A stretch of DNA of 64,000 bases from Gordionus sp. m RMFG-2023 (GCF_954871325.1 NC_088776.1:41744569-41808568); one strand, 5' to 3'; shown: positions 22,260 through 36,699, counted from the first letter of the stretch. A program made the numbers and translations. Notes: a model not told the origin generated them from the sequence alone.

Positions 22260-25200
22260 GATTACAATTACTAATCATTAGGATCGTAGCAACTCCACCC
22301 GAGAAAGGTTAAGCCTAGTCCTGGGACTATCGTGAGAACCAAAAAAAATTGACCATTTATATATATATATAAAAGTATGGTCTAAGTGAATTGATATTTA
22401 TTTATTCAAAATAAGGTGTGTTTTTTTTCTTATATGAAGATAGTGTTTAGTTAGATTGTAAAAATTTCAAATTTTTAGAAAATTGCAAAATTCAAAAAAT
22501 CCCTTAATCATACCATATTTAATTTTTTAGTAATAATTTTATAATTATCAAATATAAAATAGTTTAACTTGAGATAGGGGAGACTAAAAAATTAAAAATA
22601 ATATTTTGATCTTATAAAATTAAAATTATATATAATATTTTTTAGCTATTTTAGGAAGGAAAAATTAGTTGTCTATTATTTGAGATAAAAATTCACAGTT
22701 GAATCGATTCCGATATATATAGCAACTTTAAAAAAAAAATTATTAGGTAAAATATCGAAAATAAAAAATGGTGAAAAGTTAAAGCCTCATACACAAAAAC
22801 GAACAATAAATAATTCTTGTTGTTTTGAAAATACTATTATTGTTATAAATTTTAAATTATAGCAAATAAGATCAAAGGGCCATATACTAATAAAAAATAA
22901 TATATATAAGTTAATGATGTCAAATAAAATCGTGGAGCATTAAAGGGTTAATATTACACAGGTTTAAAACTAAATATAGGCGTAAGTTACAGAATTTGTA
23001 TTGCATTATAGCAAAATGCCAGAATTTTCTTATATAACTTGTAGTTCTTCACTAGTGATGGATCTTAACCATTCTAACCTTTATTAATATTAACATATTT
23101 CAAGTCATTCCCACAGCTGTATATTTTATTATTTTGTTAATATTATCAAGGTCATTCTACCTTTATCTCGTTTAAAATACCAAAAAATTATATATTGTTA
23201 TGGGTCTTTGAATTTGCATATTTTTCAATCTTCTATTAAAAGTTTATGAAAAATTAACAGGAATAAATATTCATATCGTATACATTTAGTATTAATGTCA
23301 TAAATGATGGCTGTAGAAATAAAAAAAATTAATTTTTATATTAAAAATTCCAAATTTGGGAATCGAATTGGAAATCTTAATGATATTTCGCCTATTTTTA
23401 GCGATTTAAACAGAATTTAATTACAGGATTCTACTTCCCTAACACGATAATATTTTTAATGCTGCTTAAATTTTTTTAGGAGATATAAGCCCAATTTTTA
23501 GCGATTTTTGTTTTCGCGATAGAACGGGAGTCTTAAGTTCATAATTTTACCCAACACAATATTGAAGCTTAAAGGGAGTTTTTTTTCCCAATTTCTATCA
23601 GTCTAAGATTTAAGTCACCAATCCACCTAAATTCGACAATTCATTTTTCAATCTTTATGATATTTTGAGTTCATGAGTATGACAACTTGCAACATGGTCT
23701 AAGATTTAAGTCACTATTCCACTTGTATTCGAAATGACATTTCATTTTTCAATCAATCTTTATGATATTTTTTCTTTAATCTTTCAACTATTTTTTAACT
23801 TTAGCGAATAAATGTATTTGGGAGAAGAGGGTGGGGTCTGGTTCTGATTCTGGCTCTTTTAAATAAATCAGCCCCCCCCCCCATCCTTTCCCAAAAACAA
23901 AAAACAAAATCTAATTTGTTAAGATTTTTACAACTTTATAGAATTTTAGAAATTAAGACTATCCCAAAATTAAATAATTACATTACACTACAGTTATCTT
24001 ATAAGCATCATTTTTAAATATTATTGATTTTGTTATTTTTTTTATAACGCAACCAAACAATTTATATTAAAATTATCAAATATTAATGATGAGTTATTAT
24101 GGGTTTAAATTATTTTAAAATCATTAATGATTATTATTTATTATTATGTAATCTTCTTTTTAGCCTTCGCATGTACTATGAATTCTTTTATAGTCTAATC
24201 TAATGAATGTTATGTGCATATGTCGTTTTTTAGGTTAGGTTAGTGCCTCATTAAAAAATTAAAAAAAAAAATTACTTTAAATTTGAATATGCATTAGTAT
24301 TTACTTCCCCCATTAATTTTAATTTATTATTTTACGTAATCTATATTAATAACTCAAAACAGAGTAGTAATTACACTATAATTAATATATTGAATAGTTC
24401 GTATGACAAATTTAAAAATTTATATTATAATATATTGAATTTCAACACCTTACTTTAATGGTTTGATTTTTTTTATTTAAATATTCAAAAAGTGTAATGA
24501 ATTTTTATAAAATAAATAATTCGAAACTAAAATTTTCATCGCATATTAAAAATATAGTTTTAAGTTTATCAGGATACTCTAAAATATTATAATAATCTAA
24601 TATATTAAACAATTATTAATTACTATTACAAACCATCTTATAAAAAAAATATAATATTGTAGGTTAAAATTTGGAAAATTTATATCTAAATGAGAACCTT
24701 TATTAAGTCCAAAAATAATATCCTTCGAATAATTAATCACCATCCTAAAGTACTATGCTAAATGCTTATCGTCTATTGAGAAGTGCGGTAGCTCACCAAC
24801 CCCAATTTATTTTATTTTATACATATTTTCAAAATATAATTTTAAATCTATTCACAAGTCATTTACATTATTGAAATTTTTAGGTCTGCTGCAATAGAAT
24901 TTATTTGATATTCAGAACATTATCTAGGTAAAAAAAAACTTAAGAGCAAGAAAACAAACTCATTGTAAGTTTTTTTCTATCCATAGAAAACAAACTACTA
25001 GAACAAATTTTTAAATTTTTTTTAAATTAAAATCTGGCAAATATTATGGGGTGGAGTTATCTTATAAGGTAATAATATTAAGACTTTAAAGTTATTGATA
25101 TTTTATGTTTTTTAAAAATGATAACGTAGTAAATTAGCCTTCTACCAAAAAATATTTTTGACTGGCTTGTGTAGCTCAGATTAAGATGCTAAATTTGATT

Positions 25201-25800
25201 AAGAAACTAGCCATATTAGTTTTTGCACGGAATGCATTTTTCTTCCGAAAATTTCACTAATTGGTTAGACTTAAGATTAAAGAGGGAACAATGGTACGGT
25301 TTGGTGTTAATATAATATACTGCTATATGTTGACTGATGTCATATAATACAATATATTCGTTTATTTAAAAAGAAATATTTAAATATCCATATTATTTAA
25401 TTATAAATAACTCAAGCTTATTTCTTTGTTTAAAAATATATATTAAAATGGATATATTAAAATTATTAATTATTGATAATATTATAATAAAAATATAAAA
25501 TTTCCTTATAAAATATAAAAAATTATAAAAAGAGTGTAAATTTTAAAAATATCGATGGCTCTAAAAAGAGCTTATAGTAAAAATGTACCTAAAAAACATG
25601 TATAGGTTAGGGGGATTAGCAGTAGTGTGTTGGTTCCATTTTTTATATATTATCAAAAAATAAAATATATATATATAATCGATTTGTTATTATTACGAAT
25701 AGCTTAAAAAATAAAATTAAGATTATCAGTAAATATTCAAATAAAGTAACCCATGACCGGAAAAAAAAATATAAATATGAATTAAAAAATTTTCATAAAT
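22260..25800. other. Gene-poor AT-rich stretch with a short dispersed repeat
   Basis: No gene is supported. A repeat pair is described separately at 23600-23775. A C-run flanked by G-rich sequence near 23825-23890 looks like a transposon end. A tiny TTAGG-like run at 24230 is not a telomere array. Confidence 0.5.
23600..23775. repeat. Two direct copies of a ~70 bp dispersed repeat
   Basis: Copies begin at about 23600 and 23698. Both read TCTAAGATTTAAGTCAC..., then a block with TTCGA..., then CATTTTTCAATC and CTTTATGATATTTT. An inverted relative occurs at 30665-30745 (GATTGGAAAATGAATTGTCA). Confidence 0.6.
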
Positions 25801-25807
25801 ATCTACT

Positions 25808-26182
25808 CTAATTTCTTCGATTATTTTGGGCTGTATATTTTTGAAAAGATTTTATTCGCTCACGGTATTTCGTTTCCCATATTTTGATATGTGGATCACA
25901 AATCCACTCCGATATTGAAGATCCTTTAATATTTATGAACATTAAATTTGACCAATTATTTACTCTCAAACTAGCTCGATGATCTACAGTGATTAAATTC
26001 ATAAGATGAGGACGTCTTTTACACTTGAAGATGCTGCAGGATAAAGTATCCACGCAGTTAAGGAATATTTTAAATTTTATTAGGAATATCTCAATTAATA
26101 TACAGTCGAAGTCCAGCAATCGTTTCATATTTATTTTATTTATAACTTTACAGATTCTTTTTAATTTCGCCAAATCGTACAT
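25808..26182 (-). pseudogene. Possible hAT-type transposon protein fragment
   Basis: An uninterrupted 124-codon minus-strand frame contains VDHRASLRVNNWSNLMFINIKG-like residues (shown here as VDHRASLRV and NWSNLMFINIKG) and a following WxCDPxIKxW segment. I associate these with a C-terminal segment of some hAT-derived proteins, from memory. No catalytic motif, terminal repeats or splice partners were found. A host exon or chance frame remains possible. Confidence 0.35.
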
Positions 26183-26189
26183 CTTTTAT

Positions 26190-27060
26190 CTAAAATAGAG
26201 AAATTCTAAAATAAAATATAATTAAAATTTATTCAAGTCATATAACCCTCGTTTTCAGAGCTAATCATTAGACGCAACTGCATGGTGCTTTCTAGGAAAA
26301 TCATAAATTGGGATAATTTTAATCTTACTAGTTTTTGATTACTTTTATAGCATATTCTTAAAGTTTATTTCTGGATCTAGCGATCTTTCTTTCTTCTTAC
26401 TTTCTATTTGTAAATATTGGCCTACATGATATTCATATATTATTATCAGCAAGTACCTAATGATTTAATTTTTTTTTAGATATTAGTGTTAAAATGGTTC
26501 AATGGAAAAAAGACACCGAATAACTTGATAAAAAATTCATTAATCCTAACAACTAATAACCTATCTATTTTCAAATTTCTATTAAAACATTTAAAAGACT
26601 TTGTTAAAATTGGGATTTCTTGTCTGCAATGTTGTTAAATTGGTTCAATTCTAACAGCTTAAAAAATTTGCAAGGCCTTGAGGCGAGAGTATATTTTTTT
26701 AAAATATTGTCCTACCTAAGTTTAAACTTAGATCGAGGCTAAGATGATAGTTTTTGCTTAAAAATTCTTTCTAACCTTTTAAGAGTAGGCTTGCAAAAAA
26801 CGGAGCTATTTATAACCAATAATTATGCCGAACCTTACTCAATACATTAAATAAAGCAGAAGCGGCGGCGATTTATAAAAATTTATATGATGGTGTTTTT
26901 TTTGAAGAAAATATTAATGGTCCAATAATATCTATTTTATAGACTATTTCAATGGGTTGAATCCCACTGTCCCAGTGGAGTTGGCATTATCGAAATAAAG
27001 TAAAATTTTAAAAACCTGTCATCAAGTTCGATTGTTATCGCATATTCTTCTCAAACCAAC
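26190..27060. other. AT-rich sequence, nothing recognised
   Basis: No exon or transposon end could be supported on either strand. Confidence 0.45.
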
Positions 27061-27069
27061 AGAGGAGAC

Positions 27070-27410
27070 CGGGGATCTTATTTGTCGAGGTTCTAGCGAG
27101 CCTTGGGGTTATCTTCTAGAGTACAACTCTAATGGTTAATTTTTTAACCAGATAGGTATAAACTACATTATGTCTATGCATTATAATTTTTTTTATATAG
27201 GATCACATATAAAATTTTTATAACATAATTATGATTTATACCCTCAAATTAAAAATAAAAATTTTCAATTATCCAAACATTTTATATAAAAGAGATTAAA
27301 CCCTATTCTATATAAAATTATTCTTTTATTTGAACAAAAAATATGTTTAAACAACCACAAAATTTAATTTTAAACTGGGGCTACTTTTCAGAGGTTCATA
27401 CAAGCTTTTT
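27070..27410. repeat. Dispersed repeat, copy 1 (~340 bp)
   Basis: Shares ordered blocks with 36700-37040: CTTCTAGA..., AACTCTAATGGTTA, TCACATATAAAATTTT, ATAAC...TATGATTT, ACCCTCAAA, GAACAAAAAA, and GGGxTACTTTTC with GAGGTT. It is non-coding and the element type is unknown. Confidence 0.65.
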
Positions 27411-27414
27411 GAGG

Positions 27415-28755
27415 AGCATTTTAAAATTTACTTTTGCTTATTGAAATTTGAACATGGTAGGAAATTACATTAAAAAATAAATAACAAATAATGAAATCAT
27501 GAATATATTTAATGAAAATCCGTCTTTGCTAACCGTTATAGAAAAAATAAACTTAGTATATGCAAAAGCAAAAATTACAAATCAAGATTAATGAAACAAC
27601 GAGATTTCAATTGTCTACCTCAAGACAAATATTCAAGAAAGAGCAAAAAAATATATTATACAATTTTCTAATAAATGCATCTAAAATTTTGTCCCTCGTA
27701 AATTCATTTTTTGACACATGGATTCTGTTGCAATTTTAATCCATTCTCTATTTGTTTAAATTGAAAATAAATTTCGATAATTATTTTCCATTATGTCTTA
27801 TTTTAATCAATAAAGTTTACAATACTATATATATATCATTTATATTTTTATAAATTATCAATATTTTACAGCTCAAAAGCGTCTCATATAAAAAAACTCA
27901 TCCTTCTCCCAGTGTAGCTCATCCTTTCCTAATTTTTTTTTCCCCGAAAATTTAATGCTGTTATTAATTTTTTAAAAAATTATTTTTATTCATAAAAGTA
28001 AATAATTGGAATAAATTGAGATATTATTTATTCAATATTATCAAGTAGCTTTAATATGATTTTCGTTTATCTTTTAGCCTAAAAGCAAACGATGCTCCCC
28101 GATCTTACCCTTTTTTATAAAAAAAGAAAAAAAAATTTATTTTTGATATAAAAATTTTAATTTTTATAACATTAATAAGGAAAAAAGGGATTCGAATTTA
28201 ACACTTTTGAAAAAATATTAAAATTTTTTGACGAGGGAGCTCACCCCCCTATGCAAAATTTAGAAAAGGTTCCCTCGCATTATGCTCCTGGGGATCAGGC
28301 AGGTCAAGTCAAAAATAAATAAATTTGAAAACAAATTTGATATTGAACGAGGAATTTCTTCCCGGTAAAACAAATTGATCAGGGTTAAAAAATTTTGATT
28401 TGAATAAAAAAAATATCAATACAGTATTTTAAACAACACCGATTGGTCTTGGGAGGCAGACTACAAAACAACAACTAATAAATCAATATTTTAAAAATAA
28501 TGACTTAACATGTATATTAAATTATTATGACTGTTACAATTAGCCCTCATTATCAGAAACGCCTTCCACCCCTCCCCTTAAACTACTGACAGAAAATACT
28601 CCCCCAATGGTTACTCTTCACATCTCACCTCAATCCCCCACACTACAATCGACTTGATAAAAGGTCGTTTTACTTTTATTGCACAAATTTTTATAAAAAT
28701 AAAATACCTTTTCAATATTTGTGGATTAAAATAAATTCAGGATGATTGTTGAAAA
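27415..28755. other. AT-rich sequence with C-rich tracts
   Basis: No gene is supported. Around 28555-28655 a C-rich stretch (CCACCCCTCCCC, CTCCCCCAAT, AATCCCCCAC) stands out from its surroundings. It has no recognised ends. Confidence 0.4.
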
Positions 28756-28759
28756 AATA

Positions 28760-29000
28760 TTATTTGGGCCAGACCGGGTACAATTTTTTTTGTATATATA
28801 TTGGATAAATTCTGATGTTTGATAGAAGTGATAATCCATAAAGTATAGTTTTTTAATTTAACCAGTCCCACCCCAAAATTAGAAATAGTTACTTATTTTG
28901 GTGTTTAACAAGATATATTTCGGGCTCGGCCTAAATTTAAAAAAAACTAAAAACCAGGCCGCAGAAACTAAATTCTCGCAGAGCCGGGCTTAATAAATTT
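28760..29000. repeat. Degraded copy of the GGCCCG-rich short hAT family
   Basis: GGGCCAGACCGGGT, CGGGCTCGGCCTAA and GAGCCGGGCTTAAT are scattered in AT-rich sequence, as in the clearer neighbour at 29061-29444. The ends are not preserved. Confidence 0.5.
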
Positions 29001-29060
29001 GCCATTTGAACATCTAACATAAACTTAAAATAAATGATAGAAATTTAAAAAAATGTATAT

Positions 29061-29444
29061 TAGAGATCTGCAAATTACGGTCAAGTCCGTACTCGGGGGT
29101 CTATTTGAAAAATAATAATTTCGGTTCTGGCTGGGTCGGGTCTAGTATTTTTTTAAAAATTTTGGGCCTGGCCTGGTCGGGCTTAAATTCTTAAATATGA
29201 TGTCATTACATATTGTCAAATAAATTAATATATTTTAAAATTCTTGCAAGAAACAAGGCACTAATATTTTTTATTTGCAAAATATTTTTTTTAAATCAAA
29301 AAAGAAAGATTATTTTTTTTATATTTAATAAAATTTGGGTCGAGCCGACAAATAATTTTTATTTTGGGTTGGGTTTTTTGGGACAAATAAAAAAAATTTA
29401 GGGCCGGATCGGGCTTAAAAAGATAGGCCCGATGCAGGTCACTA
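29061..29444. mobile_element. GGCCCG-rich short non-autonomous hAT
   Basis: Starts TAGAGATCTGCAAA and ends GGCCCGATGCAGGTCACTA, an inverted pair like the copy at 59910-60156. The interior carries GGGTCGGG, GGCCTGGTCGGGC and GCCGGATCGGGC. The flanks ATGTATAT and ATTCAAAT agree only partly, so the target duplication is eroded or the border is off. Confidence 0.65.
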
Positions 29445-29449
29445 ATTCA

Positions 29450-32400
29450 AATATTAAAATTTGGATTAATTAAAAAACTTTTATTACCCTCCTGAATGGC
29501 GCGACCACTTCAAAAATTCTGACTGCGGAAACGAGTATTCGATTCCGATTTAATAATATTATAAATAACCTTATCATTTTAGCATATTAATATCGATTAA
29601 TTGTTATTATTATTCGATCTTTATTATTTTAATATACGTATCATATATAATCTTATTTTATTCAAGAATAAAATATTATTCGAATATAAACTGACTGTAG
29701 ATAAATCAGACCTGCCACGATATTTCCAACCCCACCCACATCCTCCTCATATTAATTAATATTTTCTTATATAATTTTGTAGCTTATAGTAGTATATCTT
29801 TATTCAACATTTCTGCCATGTTTATAATCTACTAATTACTAATTATTTTACTTCTAATTATTAAGTATATCTTAATTAAAGCTATCTTAATTGTTAGCAT
29901 GATATTTTAATTATGATTATTTAATGTTTGGAATTCGTTTTTACTTTTAATTTTTATATTAAAACACATGATATGTGCAATATATAACTTTGATACAATT
30001 TTTTTTTATACATATATATAGAATCATGCTACTACATACATTAAGTATTGGTAGTAAATCTAAATATTCCCACACTTAAATCTCTATATATGATTTAATA
30101 GAATTTTTAGACCAAGGCCTGATATAGTTAAGATAGCTTCAAATTTATAATGCTGAAGTCACAATTTTTAAATTCGTCTAAAGTTGCGTCGAAAACCTGT
30201 TTTAAAATTAGAAAAGTTTTAAACTTAACGAAACCTAATGAGAAAGTTATGAAAATTTAATAAATATTTTTTATACATATTTTTATTTCCTTTATAACAA
30301 ATTCTTATTTCTGGATGAGTTTTGAAAGTTTTTTGAATGAATTTTTTTTATGTTTTGGACGTAGCCTTTTTATTTAACTAAATGCGAATGTATGTTTCTA
30401 ATATTTTTGGAAAATGATAAAATATTTTTAAGAATAATGAGTTTATTCAAAATTCTTATCATTTCAGTATAATAATAAATCATATTTTATGTAATAGTTT
30501 TTGAAATTATTCGAATAAACGAGTGAATTTGGAGTACTGTTTATATTACTTATTAATATTCGAGTAGTTTTAAATTTTCGTCATATAAAAGATTTTTAAT
30601 ATCTCGAAGAAAAATCACGTTAAAAATTTTAATAAATTCCTAACAGCAAAAATTATCATGTAGTTTCCAATCTCAAAGACATATCAAAACATCATAGATT
30701 GGAAAATGAATTGTCATTTCGAATCCACATAAATTGGCGACCTAAATATATTATCAATTGTGGAAAACAATGATTTTGACATTTTTATTCATTTACATAT
30801 TGTTATATTATAAATTAATTGTTTTAAAAAACGCGTTTTTTAAAAAGAAAATTTGTTAATAGGAAAATCATCATTTTAGAAAGAAAAACAAAATTCCCTT
30901 TATAACTGGAATCAAATCGTGATACATTATAAAACGTAATCAACATATGTCATTCCTTGAAATAAGCGATTCTTTGGATAAATATATTTTTATTACCAAA
31001 AATAAAAATATAAATATTATACATATAAAATTTCTATAATACATTATACTACCAACGTCAATAATGTTCAGCCACTCATATTTTAAGTTATTACCATTAT
31101 ATTTCACAAGTGACTAGGAACATTAAAAGTCACTTCATAAATGATTTATGAAACTCAACTCACCATATTGAATATATAACTTCTTTTTTTTATTATACAA
31201 AATAATTTGCTATTTAAAAATTAAATAAGGAATTTAAATGCAAACATGATTAAAACAATTGCACTGAAAAAATATCATGATAAATATTAATTTTTCAAAA
31301 AAATTGGCTTAACAAATTATTTTTATTAAACATTAACTATTTTTCTAAATTGATATATGAAATATGTGCTAAATTTACTATAAGAATTAGCCTTTTAGAC
31401 TAAATAACAAAAGGGCTTGATGTAAGCAGACACAATATTTGATAAATAGCAATTTAAAATTTGGGAAATTATCATATAGGAGATAAGGAATGAAATTTAT
31501 TATGTCCTATTTGTATATGGAATTGATTTAATTTTAAAATATTTACTGAGGATGATTTTTACATTTGAAATCTGAGTTTATTATCTATTTCAGCATGTCA
31601 GACAATTTTTACTATAAACTTTTGTGTACATAGATTCCATATTGCGATAAGACATGTATAAATATCTGTCATATTTTAAAAATTAACTTGAAAAGTAACT
31701 AAAGAAAAGGGAGCAAGCGCCCCCCTACCCTAAAAAATTTTGGTCACCTAAATGGCCTTTAGATCTGTTCTTAATGGCTTATAAAAAATAATAACCCACA
31801 AAAAATATTCGTTTCTAAATAAACTTTCACCCCCCCCCCCCAGCTCCCCGCACTCTCCTGGCTACGGGCCTGAAAATATAATAATGGTAATCTGGACGCC
31901 CAAAATCAGCCAAAATGAGAGAAAATAGAATGTTAAAATAAATCAGGTTGGATCATCGGCATTCCAATATAATGCCTGATAAAAACGTTTTATTTCAGCA
32001 AAGTGGAGCCTCATTTCATGTATTTAGATCGACAAAAAAATTATCATTAGACAATAATTTTACGACTTTATAAGGGCTGGGGGCTAATCCTATCTCCTAT
32101 TGTAAACATTTGGAATATAAAAAAAATCGCAAGGAAAGTATGATGTCCAAAAACCAAAGATTGGCTCAACAAAAAACTAAAATGGAGACTAGAATAACTA
32201 ATATGAAACATGCTCCAATGTTAAAAGCGCATCCTTTATTTTTTGTTTAAAATAAACTTAAATTCTCATCTAGACATAGCAAATATTTTAGGAAATTTTT
32301 AGCGCGAATATCTTTATTTATATTTTTTTCAAATATTTTTAAAATGCAATAATTTGTTATTAATTTTATGTTAATAATAATTTTAAAATATATATACACA

Positions 32401-34880
32401 TATGTCTTTTTAGGATATGGATAGAATATAGGAACTCTGAATTTCTTAATAGAGGTGAATTCTAAATTTTTTAATTTAACAGGAAATGTCTTATACCCTT
32501 TTAATTTCAGAAAACTTTCGCAATAAACATTTGCCATTTCTCAATTTATGTGAAAAATTCATATAAAAATGAAAATAAATTAAAAGGTGTTTCTAAAGTT
32601 CAGACAAAATTATTTTGATTTCACAGTGTAGGTACTATAGATGTTAAAATAAATTTACGGTCAAATCAGATTTTTGAAATTTTAAAATCGCCTTCAGTAA
32701 ATGATTTAAAACCAAGAGATTTCAAATCCCAATACGACATATACCCTTATATCTAATAACACTGAAGAAAATGTAATATAAAATTTGTTTCATACCAATT
32801 TCTTTAAATTTAGAGTTGATAGTTTAAAATAATTAAGGTGACCGATATTTTATGCTTCTATAGCAACAAGTACTAATAGAATATTTTTATCAAGCAAGGA
32901 ATTTCATTCGAAAGTTATACCTACCACTAGTATATGATGAACGTCTATAATCGATTTTTCAAGCATCTTAAATCTCGTTTGGTTGTAATATTTTTCCTAT
33001 CTTTCTTTTTTTTTTCCAAGAACTGTCAAATTTAGTATTTATGGATATGTATATGTTATCGTGAATAGTTTCACAACTAATCATTAATATTTTAGAAATT
33101 TTTATTGGACATAGTATGATAATTTTTTGTCCCTACCTTTATTACATTAAAATTATTTTGACATTTATTATTAAAATTTAATCCTATCAATTATAAAATT
33201 AAATAAGTGCATCAAAATTTAAGAATGTATATCCTAATTTTATTGACTTCTTTTAAAGGGGCAGGGAGCTCATCATAACCCCGCCTATCACACCAATGTT
33301 CTTTTTAAAGGGGTGGGAGGGGAGGGATAACGTAATATGTTTGCCTAAATCTTGAGAGGAGTGTATGGTTGAATTTATGTGAATTTTTTTTCATTATTTT
33401 TTTCGAATTCTTCATTATGCCTAGGAATATAATATTCAACCAGAATGTACTCAAGCCTAAATCTTTTCATTGAAATAAATAAATAAATACTATTGTGCTA
33501 TTGCTAGTTAAATGTGGCCTATTTCTATAATTAAAAGTATGTGCATTGTTGGGGTAGGGGATATATTCAAAGGGGAATATCTGCCAGAGAAGAATGGTAA
33601 GTGGAGAGGGGAGGCGTTTTTTAGAGAATCCGGATTTTCTACTTTTCGTTATTTAAAATCTCCACTCACATTCTCATATTTTTTTTAAACCTAACATGGG
33701 TTATATTTAGAAAATTCACAAATATATGAGGTCGAATTCGGCCAAAATTCAAACAAAATTGGGCCGTACTGACTCAAATAAAATTTTTAGGCTTCTTATA
33801 AGATTTAGCGCCAATTTATCAAATTTTAACCTAAAATCTTATATTTTATTTTTATTTAGGATGTTTTGCAAATATTAATTAATGTTTTATATATTAGATT
33901 ATTTTCATATTTGATTATCCTGGCAAATTTAAAAGTATATTTAATAAAACAAATGCAAATTTTATATATTATTTTAACTAAAATTTACTAAACTTTATAA
34001 ATATTTTTCTAAAAATTGACCCCTGGACGCCCCCTGATGTGTGGGTTGGCTTGTGTTCTAAACCAGTCAATCACAGATCTTTAATATTATATTCTACCTA
34101 AAAATGAAAAAACTTGTTATTTTCTTTTTCTCTTTTCTTTTCTTGTCATATAAAATGATATAATTATAAATCTTTAATTGTTTATTAAATGTTAGGTTTC
34201 AGTTCGGTTGATAAATTTCATATTAGAGTTTAAAAAAAATTATTACGAAATAGAAAAATAAAAAGATAGGAAAAGATGTTTTATTATCAAAAATAAAACG
34301 TGTTGAAAATAGTTTTTCATCAAAATAATATTGAACTTTTAATTTTTTCAAAATCTTTAGCAATTATATAATATAAATTGATAAAATTTTTGATACCATC
34401 TCAAAACTATATAATTAATTTTATAATTTTCAATTTGAGATAATGAAATTTTAAAAATATTAAAGAAAGGTATTTATTTGAAATATAATTTTTTTTTAAA
34501 CATATACAATACAATAGCAATCATAATTTAAATGAGTTCAACGATACGCAGTATTTAGTGTAGGAATTTCAAACTTATGGCTGTGTAATAAGAAAAATAG
34601 TATCAATTTATATGGGGGAAAAAAGAGAAGTATAGGTGACTGGGGCTTAGCAAATTTTTTTAAAATCGTCTAAGATTTTTGTACCCTTTTATATTTTAAG
34701 AATATATTTAAGATTCCTCTAAAATACTATTAGTGAGATTATTATAATTTATTAATATAGTATCTTTTTTGTTTTATTTTTTGAAAAAGTGTTGATTTTG
34801 CCTTATAAGCACCAACCATGAGGTTAGTCAAACTCAAACCACCTTACTGGGCTTCCTAAATCCTTGGATTATTTCTTACC
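29450..34880. other. Gene-poor AT-rich stretch
   Basis: No gene is supported. At 31810-31873 a C-run followed by CTCCTGGCTACGGGCCTG looks like the right end of a short transposon without a visible left end. G-rich runs occur near 33255-33330 and 33550-33625. GGCC-containing remnants at 33730-34082 may be another degraded short hAT. Confidence 0.45.
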
Positions 34881-34885
34881 ATAAT

Positions 34886-35996
34886 TATACCTACAAAAAT
34901 ACGAATAATAAAATGATTATTCGATTTGATTCGTCGAATATTCGATTCGAAAATTTTATTTAACAATAAATTAAAAAGGATCGATTATAAAATTTATTTT
35001 GTAAAATTTAACTATGGATAAAAGACAAACAAATTTTGTTAGTAAGATATAATAGAAGCATACATATATAGTATATTTATATATAATGTAGAAAAATAAA
35101 TATAATATTTATATCATGTATATGACATATCTGACAACAATCAATTCTTCAAACACAAAGTTTTTTGACAATATATATATTTTAGTGAATTTTGATATAA
35201 GTTTAAAAAATACTATTACATGTACTTATATTAAATTTTATACAGATTTACTTATAAAATATTTTTTACAAAAATGATTTGGAATTATAGGTTTTAATAT
35301 AAAAACTGTTCATAAAATTTATAAATTACCCCCAACATTATTTTAAAAAAAAGTTAATAGATTATTAGTACCTTGTATATGAGTACAAATAATTGTAGGG
35401 AATAATAGATTGTCAAAAAGCTATGCAATCTAAAAATACAAAACTCACATCTAGCAATATTTTACAAATAAAGTGGTAAAAATTTAGGCAAAAGTAAAAT
35501 TTATGATTTCTCCATCATCAAACAAAGGAGAAATATCTGCATCGCCCGTCATTATTGACGGGATAGCTACTAGTTTATTATAATTGTGTATGTGTTATTA
35601 ATTTCATAAAATAAATACCTTCGTCCATAAAAGAATTTTCTGAAGTTGTTTTGTATTATGAAGTTATATAAAATTTTTAAAATATAAAATGCTTCTTCAA
35701 TATTCCACTAGGAAATTTTATTAAATAAGAATAATTTCAAGTAATTCCTAATTATCTAATATATATATATATAATTATTTTTCAACATTTATTAATATAA
35801 TACTATAAATTATTTTAGTCGAATAATCTCGAATAATTCGATCGAATAATAGAAAAAAAATTATTCGACGAATAATATATTTTCCTTATTCGTATTCGAT
35901 TCGTACTTTCGAATAAAATAATTGTGTTATTCGTATTCGTAAAATACGAATCGAATCGAGTCGAATATCGAATAACAAATAATTCGTTTTAGGTAT
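34886..35996. mobile_element. Non-autonomous hAT-like element with ATTCG-rich ends
   Basis: The left end TATACCTAC and right end TTAGGTATA are inverted. The flanks ACCATAAT (34878-34885) and GCCATAAT (35997-36004) match at 7 of 8 bases, as expected for an 8-bp hAT duplication. Each end carries many ATTCG/CGAAT repeats over 60-180 bases, plausible transposase-binding sites. The 1.1 kb interior shows no transposase. Confidence 0.72.
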
Positions 35997-36004
35997 AGCC
36001 ATAA

Positions 36005-36690
36005 TATACAATACAATCTATCCAAAATAAATATATAAATTAAAAACATAATTTGAGAATTTTACAAACATTTAGCACATAAAATGTTTATTAATTTGAT
36101 ATAAGTAATCCCCAAAGTAACCAAAGATAAAATATAAATTTAAAAAGTTATTTATAAAGATGCATTCGTAGTTCAAAGTACCCTAGTTTCGAAAGCTCCA
36201 CTAGCACTAGCTATATATCCTCGAGATTTCGCTTGTTTGTAAAATTTGGTCAAATTATAAAGAAAATTCAAACTTTGCTAAAAAAGTTAAATTATATATT
36301 AATAATTTTTAAATTTAATATAAATTTTATCTACAAAAATTTTCCAAATTTGTTATCAAATTAATATATTAAATCAATTATTCAAAAATATTTTATGTTA
36401 GACGCACTCTACTAAAATCTATATTAGGATAAAATATTAATTTCAAGCCCAGGTCTCCCCTATATTTGATTTTCTAGTAAAGTATATTATATTTATTTTT
36501 AAAATGGGTTTTTTTAGCTGAACATTAGCTCAAAATTAAGTCAATGCAAATCCTTTACTTTTCTAGCTCATCATATCATTTGGGAGTGCTAAAATGCTTG
36601 ATTTAAATATGTTAACTAAAAAAACATTTTGATAAAAGGTTTACAGGCCCAATAACTAGAAATTTAAAAATTGTATAGAATTTCTAAATT
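36005..36690. other. AT-rich sequence, nothing recognised
   Basis: No exon, repeat end or structured element was found between the ATTCG element and the next dispersed repeat. Confidence 0.45.
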
Positions 36691-36699
36691 ATATAAGAG

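Noticed and set aside
22275-22345. GC-richer stretch resembling a tRNA-derived repeat
   Set aside because: No A box or B box pair with plausible spacing and no cloverleaf could be drawn.
24230-24243. TTAGG-like run (TAGGTTAGGTTAG), possible telomeric repeat
   Set aside because: It has fewer than three units in isolation, which is expected by chance and not evidence of a telomere.
32247-32537. 96-codon minus-strand frame
   Set aside because: At this base composition one or two such frames are expected by chance in the window, and there is no domain or splice partner.
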